Source of the DNA: Lysobacter firmicutimachus
GTDB lineage: Bacteria; Pseudomonadota; Gammaproteobacteria; Xanthomonadales; Xanthomonadaceae
Assembly: GCF_037027445.1 (NCBI RefSeq)
Contig: NZ_JBANDL010000002.1
Location: forward strand, 1,240,001 to 1,304,000
Reading direction: 5' to 3'
Length of the DNA stretch: 64,000 nt
In this document: in pieces, positions 1 through 10,322 of the stretch
Position numbering within the stretch: position 1 is the stretch's first letter
Layout: the number at the start of each line of letters is the position of its first letter
Position numbers and translations under genes: made by a program
Notes under the pieces: generated by a model
Seen by the model: the letters and a program-made list of their open reading frames with translations, nothing else
Told to the model about the DNA's origin: nothing
Database searches by the model: none

Positions 1-1830
1 GTGCCGATGGGCGCGCCCGGCAACGGCGGCTCTTCCTTGAGCCTGCGCGGCTTCTCCGGCCACGGTTCGGTGGCGCAGGTGTACGACGGAACGCGCGTGT
101 TCGTCGCCTCCGGCACGCTGAGCTTTCCCGGCGATACCTGGCAACTCGACCGGATCGAGGTGCTGCGCGGCCCGGCCTCGGTGTTATTCGGCGACAGCAG
201 CATCGGCGGCGTGGTGCATTACGTGCCGCGCGCGTTGCAGAGCGCGCCGCGGCGCGAGGCGATGCTGGCGGCGTCGAGCTGGGACGGGTACCGCTTCGGT
301 CTCGGCGCGGGGCAGGGCGCGGGCGAGCGGGTGCGCTGGCGCGCCGACCTGACCGGCGCCGGCGGCAACGGCGATATCGACCGCGCCGGCTACGAGCGCT
401 ACGGCTTCTCCGGCGCGGTGGCCTGGGACCTCAGCCCGCGCCTGACCGCGACCCTCAAGTACGACGGCGGCCGTCGCCACGACCCGCGCTACTTCGGTAC
501 GCCGCTGGTCGACGGCCGGCTCGACCGGCGCTTGCGCGAGCGCAATTACGACGTCGCCGACAGCCATGTCCGCTACGACGACGGCCTGGCGCGGCTGCGC
601 TTCGACTATGCGCTGGGCGCCCGCACCCAACTGGTCGCCGAGACCTACCACGTCGCGATCGACCGGCGCTGGCGCAATGCCGAGAGTTACGCCTTCGATC
701 CGCGCAAGAGCACGGTCGTGCGCAGCGATTTCATCGCGATCGGCCACGACCAGGAGCAGTGGGGCCAGCGTTTCGACCTGCTCGCCGTGGGCGAGCTGTG
801 GGGGCGCGCGCAGCGCCTGAACCTGGGCGCCGAAGCCACGCGGGTGCGCTTCACCCACAGCAACAACGGCCCCTACGGCGGCCGCGACACGGTGCCGGCG
901 TTCGACTTCGCCCCCGGCGGCTTCGTCAACCTCGCCGGCACCCGGCCGCGCTTCAGCAGCATCACCCGCCAGCGCGCGCTGTACCTGGAGCACAGCATCG
1001 AACTGTGGCCGCGCTGGACCTTGGTCGGCGGCCTGCGCCGCGAGCGCATCGAAGTGCAGCGCAAGGAGCTGCCGGCCGGCACCGGCTTCGGCACGCAATT
1101 CGATTTCACCGCCTGGCGCCTGGGCACGGTGTTCGCGTTCGACGGGCGGACGTCGCTGTACGCGCAGACCAGCAAGGGCATCGATCCGATTTCGGGCTTG
1201 GTGACCCTGCCGCTGGCGCAGAAGGACTGGTCGCTGACCCCGGCGCGGCAGATCGAGATCGGCCTCAAGCAGGGCTTCGCCGGCGGCCGCGGCGACTGGT
1301 CGCTGGCGGCGTACCGGATCGAGAAGCGCAACCTGCTCAGCCGCGACGAGGAGGACCCCAACCGGGTCCAGCAGATCGGGCAGCGCAGTTCGCGCGGCCT
1401 CGAACTCGGCCTGGGCTACGCGTTTTCGCCGCGCTGGCGGGTCGACGCCAATGCCGCGGTGCTGGACGCGCGCTTCGACGACTTCAACGAAGTCGTCGCG
1501 GGCCGGCTGGTGTCGCGCAACGGTCGCACCCCGGCCAATACGCCCGAGCGCGTGTTCAATCTGTGGCTGGGCTTCGACCCGGTCGAACGCTGGAGCGCCG
1601 CGCTGGGGCTGCGCCGGGTCGGCCACCGTTACAACGACAACGCCAATACCTCGCGCATCGACGGCTACACCGTCGCCGACGCGCAACTGTCCTGGCGTCC
1701 CCGCACCGGCAGCCGGCTGACCTTGCGCGCGCGCAATCTCGGCGATGCGCTGTACGTCGGCTCGGGCCGCTCACAGGCGCTGCTCGGGCCGGGACGCGAG
1801 TTCGAGCTGGAATGGACGCAGCGCTTTTGA
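1..1830 (+). CDS. TonB-dependent outer-membrane receptor, 5' partial
   Basis: Outer-membrane receptor importing a metal chelate with energy from TonB. The visible 609 residues start inside the plug: LSLRGF near residue 14, the V-LRGPASVLFG block at about 54-63 and GGVVHYVPR at about 69-77 are typical plug motifs. A long barrel with alternating aromatic strands follows, ending in the C-terminal phenylalanine (ELEWTQRF) expected for outer-membrane assembly. No signal peptide or TonB box is visible, so the GTG at position 1 is not the real start and the gene continues upstream. The stop overlaps the next gene, a PepSY protein, by 19 bp; that pairing is common for siderophore receptors. Substrate is unknown. 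A cobalamin receptor is possible given the downstream cob genes, but the plug looks more siderophore-like. Confidence 0.9.
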   Translation: MPMGAPGNGGSSLSLRGFSGHGSVAQVYDGTRVFVASGTLSFPGDTWQLDRIEVLRGPASVLFGDSSIGGVVHYVPRALQSAPRREAMLAASSWDGYRFGLGAGQGAGERVRWRADLTGAGGNGDIDRAGYERYGFSGAVAWDLSPRLTATLKYDGGRRHDPRYFGTPLVDGRLDRRLRERNYDVADSHVRYDDGLARLRFDYALGARTQLVAETYHVAIDRRWRNAESYAFDPRKSTVVRSDFIAIGHDQEQWGQRFDLLAVGELWGRAQRLNLGAEATRVRFTHSNNGPYGGRDTVPAFDFAPGGFVNLAGTRPRFSSITRQRALYLEHSIELWPRWTLVGGLRRERIEVQRKELPAGTGFGTQFDFTAWRLGTVFAFDGRTSLYAQTSKGIDPISGLVTLPLAQKDWSLTPARQIEIGLKQGFAGGRGDWSLAAYRIEKRNLLSRDEEDPNRVQQIGQRSSRGLELGLGYAFSPRWRVDANAAVLDARFDDFNEVVAGRLVSRNGRTPANTPERVFNLWLGFDPVERWSAALGLRRVGHRYNDNANTSRIDGYTVADAQLSWRPRTGSRLTLRARNLGDALYVGSGRSQALLGPGREFELEWTQRF

Positions 1831-3350
1831 ACGCGCTCAAGCGCCAGCTGCAGCTGTGGCATCGCTGGCTGGGAGTCGTCCTGGCCGTGCCGGTGCTGCT
1901 GTGGTTCCTGTCCGGCGCGGTGTTGTTGTTCGTGCCGTTACCGCGCTTGAGCGAGGCCGAGTCGCGCGCCGGGCGATCCGATCTGGCGCTGGCGGCGGTC
2001 CGCATCGACGCACGCCAGGCGGCCCGGGCCGCGGGTCTGGACGCCCCGCCGCAGCGCGCGCGGCTGGGCATGCTCGGCGCGCGGCCGGTGTGGCGGCTGC
2101 GCGACGGCGAGGAGCGCTGGCATCTGGTCGGCGCCGACGACGGCCGCGTGCTGCCCGAGCTCAATGCTTCGGCCGCCGCGGCCGTGGCGCGCGATTTCCA
2201 GCGTCGCCGCGGACAGGCGGAGTCGGCGCCGCAGTACCTGGGGCGGATCGAGCGCGACCAGTGGACGCTCAACGGTCTGTCCGGCCTGCGTCCGCCGCTG
2301 CACAAGCTGCGTTTCGCCGACGCGCAGGCGACCGAACTGTACGTGTCGGCGAGCACCGGCGAAGCGGTGCGCGACAGCACCCGCAGCGAGCGCGGCTGGA
2401 ACTGGGTCGGCGCGATCGTGCATTGGATCTACCCGACAGCGCTGCGCGCGCAGCCGGCGTTGTGGCGCCAAGTGGTGATGTGGCTGTCGGGCGCGGCCTT
2501 GTTCGCGGCATTGGCCGGGGTGGCGATCGGTGCCTGGCGCAGCATCGATGCCTGGCGCCGGGTGCGCCGGATCAGTCAATACCGCGGCGTTTACGCCTGG
2601 CACCACTGGCTCGGCTGGGGCGGCGGCTTGCTGATGCTGAGCTGGCTGTTCAGCGGCTGGATGTCGATGGGTCCCATGCGCGCGCCGCCGAACCCGGCGT
2701 TGGAGCGCTGGCGCGACGCGTTTTCCGCGCCGCCGCCGGCGTGGCCGGCGCATTGGCGGCCGCGCCTGCCGGTGGGCGAGGGCTGGCTCGAGGCCGAGCT
2801 GGTCTGGCTGGCCGGCGAACCTTGGTTGCGCATGCAGTCGCGCCGGGGCGGAACGGCGTGGGCGCCGGCCCTGACCGGTGCCGCGTCCGCGCCGGATCTC
2901 GCCGCCGCGGTGCGGCGCGCCGAAGCCTACAGCAGGTTGAAGATCGCGGCGCGGCAGCGCTTGCAGACTTACGACGCCTACTATCTGCAGGCGACGCACC
3001 GCGATCCGCCGCCGCTGCCGGTGTGGCGTCTGCGTCTGGACGACCCGGCCGCGAGCTGGGTGCAGATCGCGCCCGCGCGCGGCGAGATCGTCGCGGTCAG
3101 CGACCGACGCAGCCGGGCCGAGCGCTGGCTGTATCACGGCCTGCACAGCTGGGACTTGCCGTGGCTGCTGGAACGGCCGCGCCTGCGCCTGGGCCTGTTG
3201 CTGGCCGGCCTGGCGATCGGCGCGGCCTTGGCGGTCACCGCGATCCTGGTCGCCTGCAAGCGCCTGCGCGCGCTCGTCCTGGCGCGGACGGCGCGGCGCG
3301 CGCGCAAACCCGCCGTGGTACCGCGGAGGCTGGCCGATGCGGCGGCCTGA
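1812..3350 (+). CDS. PepSY-associated transmembrane protein
   Basis: A 512-residue inner-membrane protein. A first membrane segment lies at about residues 14-36, a second near 210-230, a third after the HHWLGWGGG stretch and a fourth close to the C-terminus, with soluble loops between. This matches PepSY-associated TM helix proteins (PiuB/FsrB type), which are found beside siderophore receptors and are linked to reductive iron release. Histidines at the helix ends (LWHRW, HHWLG, YHGLHSW) could bind heme; that is inference. The ATG at 1812 lies inside the receptor's last codons, implying translational coupling. Two other start codons further upstream in this frame lie deep in the receptor gene and are not credible. 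Confidence 0.82.
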   Translation: MDAALLNALKRQLQLWHRWLGVVLAVPVLLWFLSGAVLLFVPLPRLSEAESRAGRSDLALAAVRIDARQAARAAGLDAPPQRARLGMLGARPVWRLRDGEERWHLVGADDGRVLPELNASAAAAVARDFQRRRGQAESAPQYLGRIERDQWTLNGLSGLRPPLHKLRFADAQATELYVSASTGEAVRDSTRSERGWNWVGAIVHWIYPTALRAQPALWRQVVMWLSGAALFAALAGVAIGAWRSIDAWRRVRRISQYRGVYAWHHWLGWGGGLLMLSWLFSGWMSMGPMRAPPNPALERWRDAFSAPPPAWPAHWRPRLPVGEGWLEAELVWLAGEPWLRMQSRRGGTAWAPALTGAASAPDLAAAVRRAEAYSRLKIAARQRLQTYDAYYLQATHRDPPPLPVWRLRLDDPAASWVQIAPARGEIVAVSDRRSRAERWLYHGLHSWDLPWLLERPRLRLGLLLAGLAIGAALAVTAILVACKRLRALVLARTARRARKPAVVPRRLADAAA

Positions 3351-3469
3351 GCGCCCGGCCGCGGATAGGGGGCGGGCGCCTGCGCCGCGGGCCTGCCGTT
3401 ATGCTCCCCCGTCTTTTCGCATTGGCCGTCGCCATTGGCTGCGCGACGGCCCCGTTCCGGAGTCGACCC

Positions 3470-4482
3470 ATGCTTGAACACGGCGGACGCTTGCTGCGCG
3501 CCGCGCGCCGCTACGGCATCGCGGCGGAGCGATGGCTGGATCTGTCGACCGGCATCAGCCCGACCGCCTGGCCGGTGCCGGCGATTCCGGCGCGCGCCTG
3601 GCAGCGCCTGCCCGAAGACGACGACGGCCTGATCGACATCGCCTGCGCCTACTACGGCGCGCCTGCGCTGTGGCCGGTCGCGGGCTCGCAGGCGGCGATC
3701 CAGGCGTTGCCGGAGCTGCGCGCGCCGGTGCGGGTCGGCGTACTCGCTCCGGGCTATGCCGAGCATGCGCATGCCTGGCGGCGTTGCGGGCACGCCGTGC
3801 AGTCCTTGCCGGCGGCCGAGTTGTTGCGCCACGTCGATGCGTTCGATGTGATCGTGCTGATCCATCCGAACAATCCCGGCGGCGATCGCTTCGAGCGCGA
3901 AGCCCTGCTGCAGGCGCACGCGGCGCTGGCCGCGCGCGGCGGCTGGCTAGTGATCGACGAGGCCTTCATGGACGCGACTCCCGAACACAGCCTGTGCGCC
4001 GACAGCGCGCGCGAGGGGCTGATCGTGCTGCGTTCGGTCGGCAAGTTCTTCGGCCTGGCCGGCGCCCGCGCCGGCTTCGTCTGCGCCGCGCCGCCGCTGC
4101 TGCGGGCGCTGCGCGAACGGCTCGGGCCGTGGACCTTGAGCGGCCCGGCGCGGCACGTGCTGCGCGCGGCGCTGGCCGATCGCGACTGGCAGGCGGCGCA
4201 GCGCGAGCGCCTGCTCGCCGACGGCGCGCGCCTGGCCGCGCTGCTGAGCGCGCACGGCCTGGCGCCGAGCGGCGGCAGCGCCTTCTTCCAATGGCGGCGC
4301 GGCGAGGATGCCTCGCCGCTGCACGAGGCCTTGGCCCGGCGCGGCGTGCTGACGCGCTTGTTCGAGCAGCCGCCGAGCCTGCGCTTCGGCCTGCCCGGCG
4401 ACGAGGCGGAGTGGCGCCGGCTCGATGCCGCGCTGGCCGCCGCCGTCGACGAACTCGCCGCCGCTTCGACGCAGGGCGGGCG

Positions 4483-4486
<4 letters not shown>
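3470..4486 (+). CDS. cobD: Threonine-phosphate decarboxylase / CobC-type aminotransferase
   Basis: PLP enzyme of 338 residues that makes (R)-1-amino-2-propanol phosphate, or its equivalent, for the cobalamin aminopropanol arm. The N-terminus MLEHGGRLL...LDLSTGISP is the family's usual start and sets the ATG at 3470. Visible fold-type I features are HPNNPGG (substrate and phosphate contact), VIDEAFMD (PLP-nitrogen Asp) and [14 protein letters not shown], which holds the Schiff-base lysine. It is first of six overlapping or closely spaced cobalamin genes and overlaps cobQ by four bases (ATGA). Naming differs by scheme: cobD in Salmonella, cobC in Pseudomonas. A different upstream ATG (3401) would add 23 poorly matching residues. 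Confidence 0.9.
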
Positions 4487-5954
<1,468 letters not shown>

Positions 5955-5967
<13 letters not shown>

Positions 5968-6512
5968 TCCTCGGCGGCGCGCGCTCGGGCAAGAGCGCGC
6001 TGGCCGAACGCATCGCCGGCGACTACGCCGACGTGGTCTACATCGCCACCGGCCAGGCCGGGGACGCGGAAATGGCCGCGCGCATCGATCATCACCGCGC
6101 GCGCCGACCGGCGCACTGGGGCTGCATCGAAGAGCCGGTCGCGCTGGCCGCGGCGTTGCGCGCGCAAGCGGCGCCGCAGCGTTGCGTGCTGGTCGACTGC
6201 CTGACCCTGTGGCTGAGCAATCTGCTGTTCGGCGCCGATCCGGCCGCGTTCGAGCGCGAACGCGCGGCCTTGCTGGAGACGCTGCCGGGTCTGCCGGGGC
6301 GGGTGCTGCTGGTCAGCAACGAGGTCGGGCTCGGGGTGGTGCCGATGGGCGAAGTCAGCCGTCGCTATGTCGACGAGGCCGGGCGGCTGCACCAGGCATT
6401 GGGCGCGTTGTGCGGGCAAGTCTGGTTCGTCGCCGCAGGCCTGCCCTGGGTCTTGAAAGGCGCGCCGCCCGCATTGGGCGAAGCGCGGGTCATCGAAGGA
6501 GTTGCAGAATGA
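5955..6512 (+). CDS. cobU: Adenosylcobinamide kinase / guanylyltransferase
   Basis: Bifunctional 185-residue enzyme (CobU, also called CobP) that phosphorylates adenosylcobinamide and converts it to AdoCbi-GDP. The start [18 protein letters not shown] holds the P-loop GGARSGKS; the [12 protein letters not shown] motif and [14 protein letters not shown] follow as in the family. The ATG at 5955 overlaps the 3' end of cobQ by 13 bp, and the stop overlaps the cobT ATG by four bases. Confidence 0.96.
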
Positions 6513-7597
6513 ACGACGATGCATCGTGGTGGCGGCGCGCCTGCGCGCAGCCGCAGAACGAAGCGCAGACCCAGGCGCAGGCGCGCCAGGGTCAGTTGAC
6601 CAAGCCGCCCGGTTCGCTGGGCCGGCTGGAAGAGGTGGCGATCCGCCTCGCCGGCCTGCAAGGCACGCCGACGCCGGCGGTCGACCGGGTGTGGATTTCG
6701 GTGTTCGCTGCCGATCACGGCGTCGCCGCCGAGGGCGTGTCGGCGTTTCCGCAGGCGGTGACCGGCGAGATGCTGCGCAACTTCGCCGGCGGCGGTGCGG
6801 CGATCGCGGTGCTGGCGCGCGCGCTCGGCGCACACTTGGACGTGGTCGATCTGGGCACGGTCAACGACCCGGGCCCGATCCAGGGCGTGCGCCGTTGGTT
6901 GATCGCGCCGTGCAGCGCCAACTTCTGCGAACGCGCGGCGATGACGCCGGCGCAGCTGCAGGCCGCGCTGGCCGCCGGCGCCGACAGTGTGCGCCGGGCG
7001 CGCGAACACGGTGCGCAGTTGTTCGTCGGCGGCGAGATGGGCATCGCCAACACCACCGCGGCGGCGGCCCTGGCCTGCGCGCTGCTGGGGCGTGCGCCGG
7101 CCGAGCTGGCCGGCGCCGGCACCGGCCTGGACGCGCACGGGATCGCGCACAAGGTCGCGGTGATCGAGCGCGCTCTGGCCCTGCACGCGTCCGCGGCCGG
7201 ACCGGGCGACGCGCAGGCCGTCGCGGCGGAGCGGTTGCGCCGGCTCGGGGGGTTCGAGATCGCCGCACTGACCGGCGCCTATCTCGCCGCCGCCCAGGCC
7301 GGGCTGGCGGTGCTGGTCGACGGCTTCATCGCCAGCGTCGCCGCGCTGGCGGCGCGCGCGCTCAACCCCGGCTGCGAACCCTGGCTGCTGTACGCGCACC
7401 GCTCGCAGGAGCGCGGTCACGCCGCGGTGCTCGATGCGTTGCAGGCGCACCCGCTGCTCGACCTGGGCATGCGCCTGGGCGAGGCCAGCGGCGCCGCGGT
7501 CGCGGTGCCCTTGCTGCGCCTGTCCTGTGCGCTGCATGGCGGAATGGCGACTTTCGTACAGGCCGGCGTCTCCACCGGTCACGCGGAGCGGGCATGA
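6509..7597 (+). CDS. cobT: Nicotinate-nucleotide--dimethylbenzimidazole phosphoribosyltransferase
   Basis: Makes alpha-ribazole-5'-phosphate from dimethylbenzimidazole and nicotinate mononucleotide, activating the lower ligand of cobalamin. The 362 residues show [13 protein letters not shown] near the N-terminus, [16 protein letters not shown], and [10 protein letters not shown], the signature of the family. The C-terminal part contains [11 protein letters not shown] and [11 protein letters not shown], near the expected catalytic glutamate. It overlaps cobU by four bases and is followed after 46 bp by the alpha-ribazole phosphatase. Confidence 0.96.
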   Translation: MNDDASWWRRACAQPQNEAQTQAQARQGQLTKPPGSLGRLEEVAIRLAGLQGTPTPAVDRVWISVFAADHGVAAEGVSAFPQAVTGEMLRNFAGGGAAIAVLARALGAHLDVVDLGTVNDPGPIQGVRRWLIAPCSANFCERAAMTPAQLQAALAAGADSVRRAREHGAQLFVGGEMGIANTTAAAALACALLGRAPAELAGAGTGLDAHGIAHKVAVIERALALHASAAGPGDAQAVAAERLRRLGGFEIAALTGAYLAAAQAGLAVLVDGFIASVAALAARALNPGCEPWLLYAHRSQERGHAAVLDALQAHPLLDLGMRLGEASGAAVAVPLLRLSCALHGGMATFVQAGVSTGHAERA

Positions 7598-7643
7598 TGA
7601 GACTCCCCACCGCCAGATCCGCACACGGAACGGAGCCGGAGCG

Positions 7644-8279
7644 ATGACGCTTGCCCAGATCGACCTGCTGCGCCATGGCGACACCGGCCATCGCAGTTAC
7701 CGCGGACAGCTCGACGACAGCCTGTTGGAACTGGGCTGGCGGCAGATGCGCGACGCGGTGCGTGGGCGCGAATGGGACGCGGTGGTCAGCTCGCCGCTGC
7801 AGCGCTGCGCCGCGTTCGCGCGCGACCTGTCGCAATCGCGCGGGCTGCCGCTGAGCCTGGAGCCGCGCCTGGTCGAATACGACTTCGGCGACTGGCAGGG
7901 CCGTTCCGTCGACGCCATCGCCGCTCACCAGGGCGAGGCGCTGGCACAGTTCTGGGCCGATCCGGTCGCCTTTCCGCCGCCGGGCGCGGAAACCTTCGAC
8001 GCTTTCACCGCGCGGCTGCTCGCCGCCACCCACGAGCTGGCGCAGCGCCATGCCGGCCGGCGCGTGCTGGTGATCACCCATGGCGGCGTGATCCGTCTGC
8101 TGCGTTGCCTGGCCGCCGGCCGCCGCTACAGCGACATGCTGGCGATCGACGTCGGCCATGCCTCCCTGCATCCGCTGCCTTGGCCGCCGCCGGCGACCGC
8201 CGCGACCGCCGACACCGGCCGCCCCGCGCATCGCCACGAACGCGTCGAACGCGTCGAAGCGGACCCGGTCGGCGGCTGA
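7644..8279 (+). CDS. cobC: Histidine phosphatase, probable alpha-ribazole phosphatase
   Basis: A 211-residue phosphoglycerate-mutase-like phosphatase. The N-terminus holds LLRHGDT, whose histidine is the phosphoacceptor; SSPLQRC, the EYDFGDWQGRS motif and LVITHGGVIR complete the active site. Family knowledge and position between cobT and cobS support removal of the 5'-phosphate from alpha-ribazole phosphate or cobalamin phosphate. The last 35 or so residues are proline- and histidine-rich and look poorly conserved. Its stop shares one base with the cobS ATG (TGATG). A more general phosphatase role cannot be excluded from sequence alone. Confidence 0.88.
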   Translation: MTLAQIDLLRHGDTGHRSYRGQLDDSLLELGWRQMRDAVRGREWDAVVSSPLQRCAAFARDLSQSRGLPLSLEPRLVEYDFGDWQGRSVDAIAAHQGEALAQFWADPVAFPPPGAETFDAFTARLLAATHELAQRHAGRRVLVITHGGVIRLLRCLAAGRRYSDMLAIDVGHASLHPLPWPPPATAATADTGRPAHRHERVERVEADPVGG

Positions 8280-9019
8280 TGCGCGCCTTGCTGGCGGCGA
8301 TCGGGTTCCTGACCCGGATTCCGGTGCCGGCGCGGGTGTTCGAGGATCCGCAGGCGCAGACCCGCTCGCTGGCCTGGTATCCGGCCGCGGGGCTGGCGAT
8401 CGGCCTGTCGCTGTGCGCGCTGGCCTGGGCCCTGCAGACCCGGCCGCCGCTGCTGTCGGCGGCGGTGTTGCTGGCCGCCTGGGTCGCCCTCACCGGCGCC
8501 TTGCACCTGGACGGCCTGGCCGACAGTGCCGACGCCTGGGTCGGCGGCATGGGCGCGACGCAACAAGAGCGGCGCGAGCGCACCCTGGCGATCATGAAAG
8601 ATCCGCGCAGCGGCCCGATCGGCGTGGTCGCGGTGGTGCTGGCGCTGTTGCTGAAATTCGCGGCCCTGGCCAGCCTGCCGGCACCGGCCTGGCCGGCCCT
8701 GCTGCTGGCGCCAGTGCTGGCGCGCGCGGCCCTGACCCTGGCCTTTCTGACCACGCCTTACGTGCGCAGCGGCGGGCTGGGCCAGGCCCTGGTCGCCGCA
8801 CCGCGCGCGGCCTGCATCGCCGCGCTGCTGCTCAGCGCCGCCGGCTGCGCGGCGGCGGGCTGGCGCGGCGCGCTGGCTCTGGCCCTGGCGATGCTGGTGT
8901 TCGCGTCGTGGCGGCGAGCCTGGCGACAGCGTCTGCAGGGCATGACCGGCGATTGCTGCGGCGCCCTGGCCGAGGCGGTGGAAGTGGCCGTGCTGCTGGG
9001 GTTCGCGGTCAGCGTCTGA
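8279..9019 (+). CDS. cobS: Adenosylcobinamide-GDP ribazoletransferase (cobalamin synthase)
   Basis: Polytopic inner-membrane enzyme of 246 residues that joins AdoCbi-GDP with alpha-ribazole or its phosphate, the last assembly step. Family motifs are FLTRIPVPA at the N-terminus, LDGLADSADAWVGG (metal-binding Asp cluster, with the usual DG at its end replaced by DAW) and MKDPRSGPIGV. Hydrophobic helices fill the rest, ending QGMTGDCCGALAEAVE. It closes the cob operon. No cobalamin riboswitch is visible within the window upstream of the first cob gene. Confidence 0.95.
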   Translation: MRALLAAIGFLTRIPVPARVFEDPQAQTRSLAWYPAAGLAIGLSLCALAWALQTRPPLLSAAVLLAAWVALTGALHLDGLADSADAWVGGMGATQQERRERTLAIMKDPRSGPIGVVAVVLALLLKFAALASLPAPAWPALLLAPVLARAALTLAFLTTPYVRSGGLGQALVAAPRAACIAALLLSAAGCAAAGWRGALALALAMLVFASWRRAWRQRLQGMTGDCCGALAEAVEVAVLLGFAVSV

Positions 9020-9117
9020 GCCGGGGCGGGCGCGAAAGCGCAAGATCGGAACCGCCGGCCGCTTCGGCGCGGGCCATCCTGGCCGCATCCCGCTCAGACC
9101 TCCACGAGGACACCGCG

Positions 9118-10041
9118 ATGGCCCCCGTCAACGAAGCCGCCCGCCCCGCGCTCAAGGCCGGTACCCGCGACGCTCACGAGCGCCGCATCGACCGTGCGGT
9201 CGCCCTGATCGAACGCGCGATCGCCCAGGGCGAAGAGCCGCCCGAACTGGGGCGACTGGCCGAGGCGGCGGCGTTCTCGCCGTTCCACTTCCATCGCGTC
9301 TACCGCGCCATGACCGGCGAAACCACCGGCCAGACCGTGGCCCGCCTGCGCCTGCTGCAAGGGCTGCGGCTGCTGGCCAGCGAACGACGCAGCGTCACCG
9401 ACGCCGCGCTCGCGGTCGGCTACCAGACTCCGCAGGCGTTCACCCGCGCCCTGCGCCAGAGCCTGGGCACCGCGCCCAGCGAACTGCGTGCCGAACCGGA
9501 GCGGCTGTGGCGCGAGATCGACCGCCTGGCCCAGCCGCCGCAGCCGGAGCAGGGCGAAGACGCGCCGCCGCTGCGGGTCGAAGTGGTGAGCATCGACCCG
9601 TTCCAGGTCGTGGCGCTTCGGGTGGAAGGCGGCTACGAGGCCAAGCACGCCGGCTACGAACGCTTGTTCGGCTGGGCCGGCGCGCATGGCCTGCTGGATC
9701 GCCTGCAAGGCTTGTACGGGGTCGCGGTCGACGACCGTCGCGACGTGGCGGAGCCGCAGTGCCGGTTCGATTGCATGCTGGCGCTGGGCGAGGGCGTCGA
9801 CCCGACCGGCTTGCCCGGACTGCGGCTGACGCGGCTGGGCGGTGGGCGCTACGCCCGCATCCGCCATGTCGGCGCTTTCGACGGCCTGGAAGCGGCGACC
9901 GATGCGCTGCTCGCGCGCTGGCTGCCGGCCAGCGGCGAGCGCCTCGGCGACGCGCTGCTGTACCACGACTACCTGGACGATCCCGACCAGGTACCGCAGG
10001 CCTTGCTGCGCACCGACGTCTACCTGCCGCTGCAGTGCTGA
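9118..10041 (+). CDS. AraC-family regulator with GyrI-like effector domain
   Basis: A 307-residue transcription factor. Residues about 25-125 form the AraC double helix-turn-helix (FSPFHFHRVYRAMTGET, then VGYQTPQAFTRALRQSLGTAPSE). Residues about 155-307 resemble the GyrI-like/AraC effector-binding domain of Rob and the SbmC/GyrI family (VVALRVEGGYE..., GGRYARIRHVGAFDGLE, YHDYLDDPDQVP). Proteins with this order bind small hydrophobic or cationic compounds and often control efflux; the ligand here is unknown. It stands 98 bp after cobS and is followed by a 17-bp inverted-repeat hairpin, so it is probably its own unit. Confidence 0.85.
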   Translation: MAPVNEAARPALKAGTRDAHERRIDRAVALIERAIAQGEEPPELGRLAEAAAFSPFHFHRVYRAMTGETTGQTVARLRLLQGLRLLASERRSVTDAALAVGYQTPQAFTRALRQSLGTAPSELRAEPERLWREIDRLAQPPQPEQGEDAPPLRVEVVSIDPFQVVALRVEGGYEAKHAGYERLFGWAGAHGLLDRLQGLYGVAVDDRRDVAEPQCRFDCMLALGEGVDPTGLPGLRLTRLGGGRYARIRHVGAFDGLEAATDALLARWLPASGERLGDALLYHDYLDDPDQVPQALLRTDVYLPLQC

Positions 10042-10047
10042 GCCGCC

Positions 10048-10103
10048 GCTTACGCCGCTCCTGCCTCGTCCGGTTCCGGGCATGCTGCAGGAGCGGCGTA
10101 AGC
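10048..10103. repeat. Paired REP-like inverted repeat behind the AraC gene
   Basis: GCTTACGCCGCTCCTGC at 10048-10064 is perfectly complementary to GCAGGAGCGGCGTAAGC at 10087-10103, giving a 17-bp stem. The core is the same as in the REP-like copies at 14495, 21165, 21321, 28532, 59986 and 60131. It may also terminate the AraC transcript, although no T-tract follows. The rest of 10104-10322 has no gene. It contains a further fragment (about 10186-10225, CCGGTCACAAGCCGCGACCGCG) that is shared with the composite repeat at 14402-15054. Confidence 0.85.
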
Positions 10104-10322
10104 CGCGATCCAGGGGGCACGCGTCGATCCCAAGGTATTGGCGGTCGAGCGAAGCGGGAATCTTGCGTCTGCAGGCGCGGCGTCCCACGGGGATTGCCTC
10201 CGGTCACAAGCCGCGACCGCGCTGCTTCCCGTTCGCGCCGCCTCCCCACGCAACCCCGTCCGCAGCCGCGGGCGTCGTTGCGCCGCGCCGACGGACCTGC
10301 GCGGTCCGCCGGCGTTCGTGCT

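Noticed and set aside
3351..3469. Cobalamin riboswitch before the cob genes
   Set aside because: The gap is only 119 bp and I find no B12-box-like sequence. If a riboswitch controls the cluster it lies upstream of the receptor gene, outside the window.
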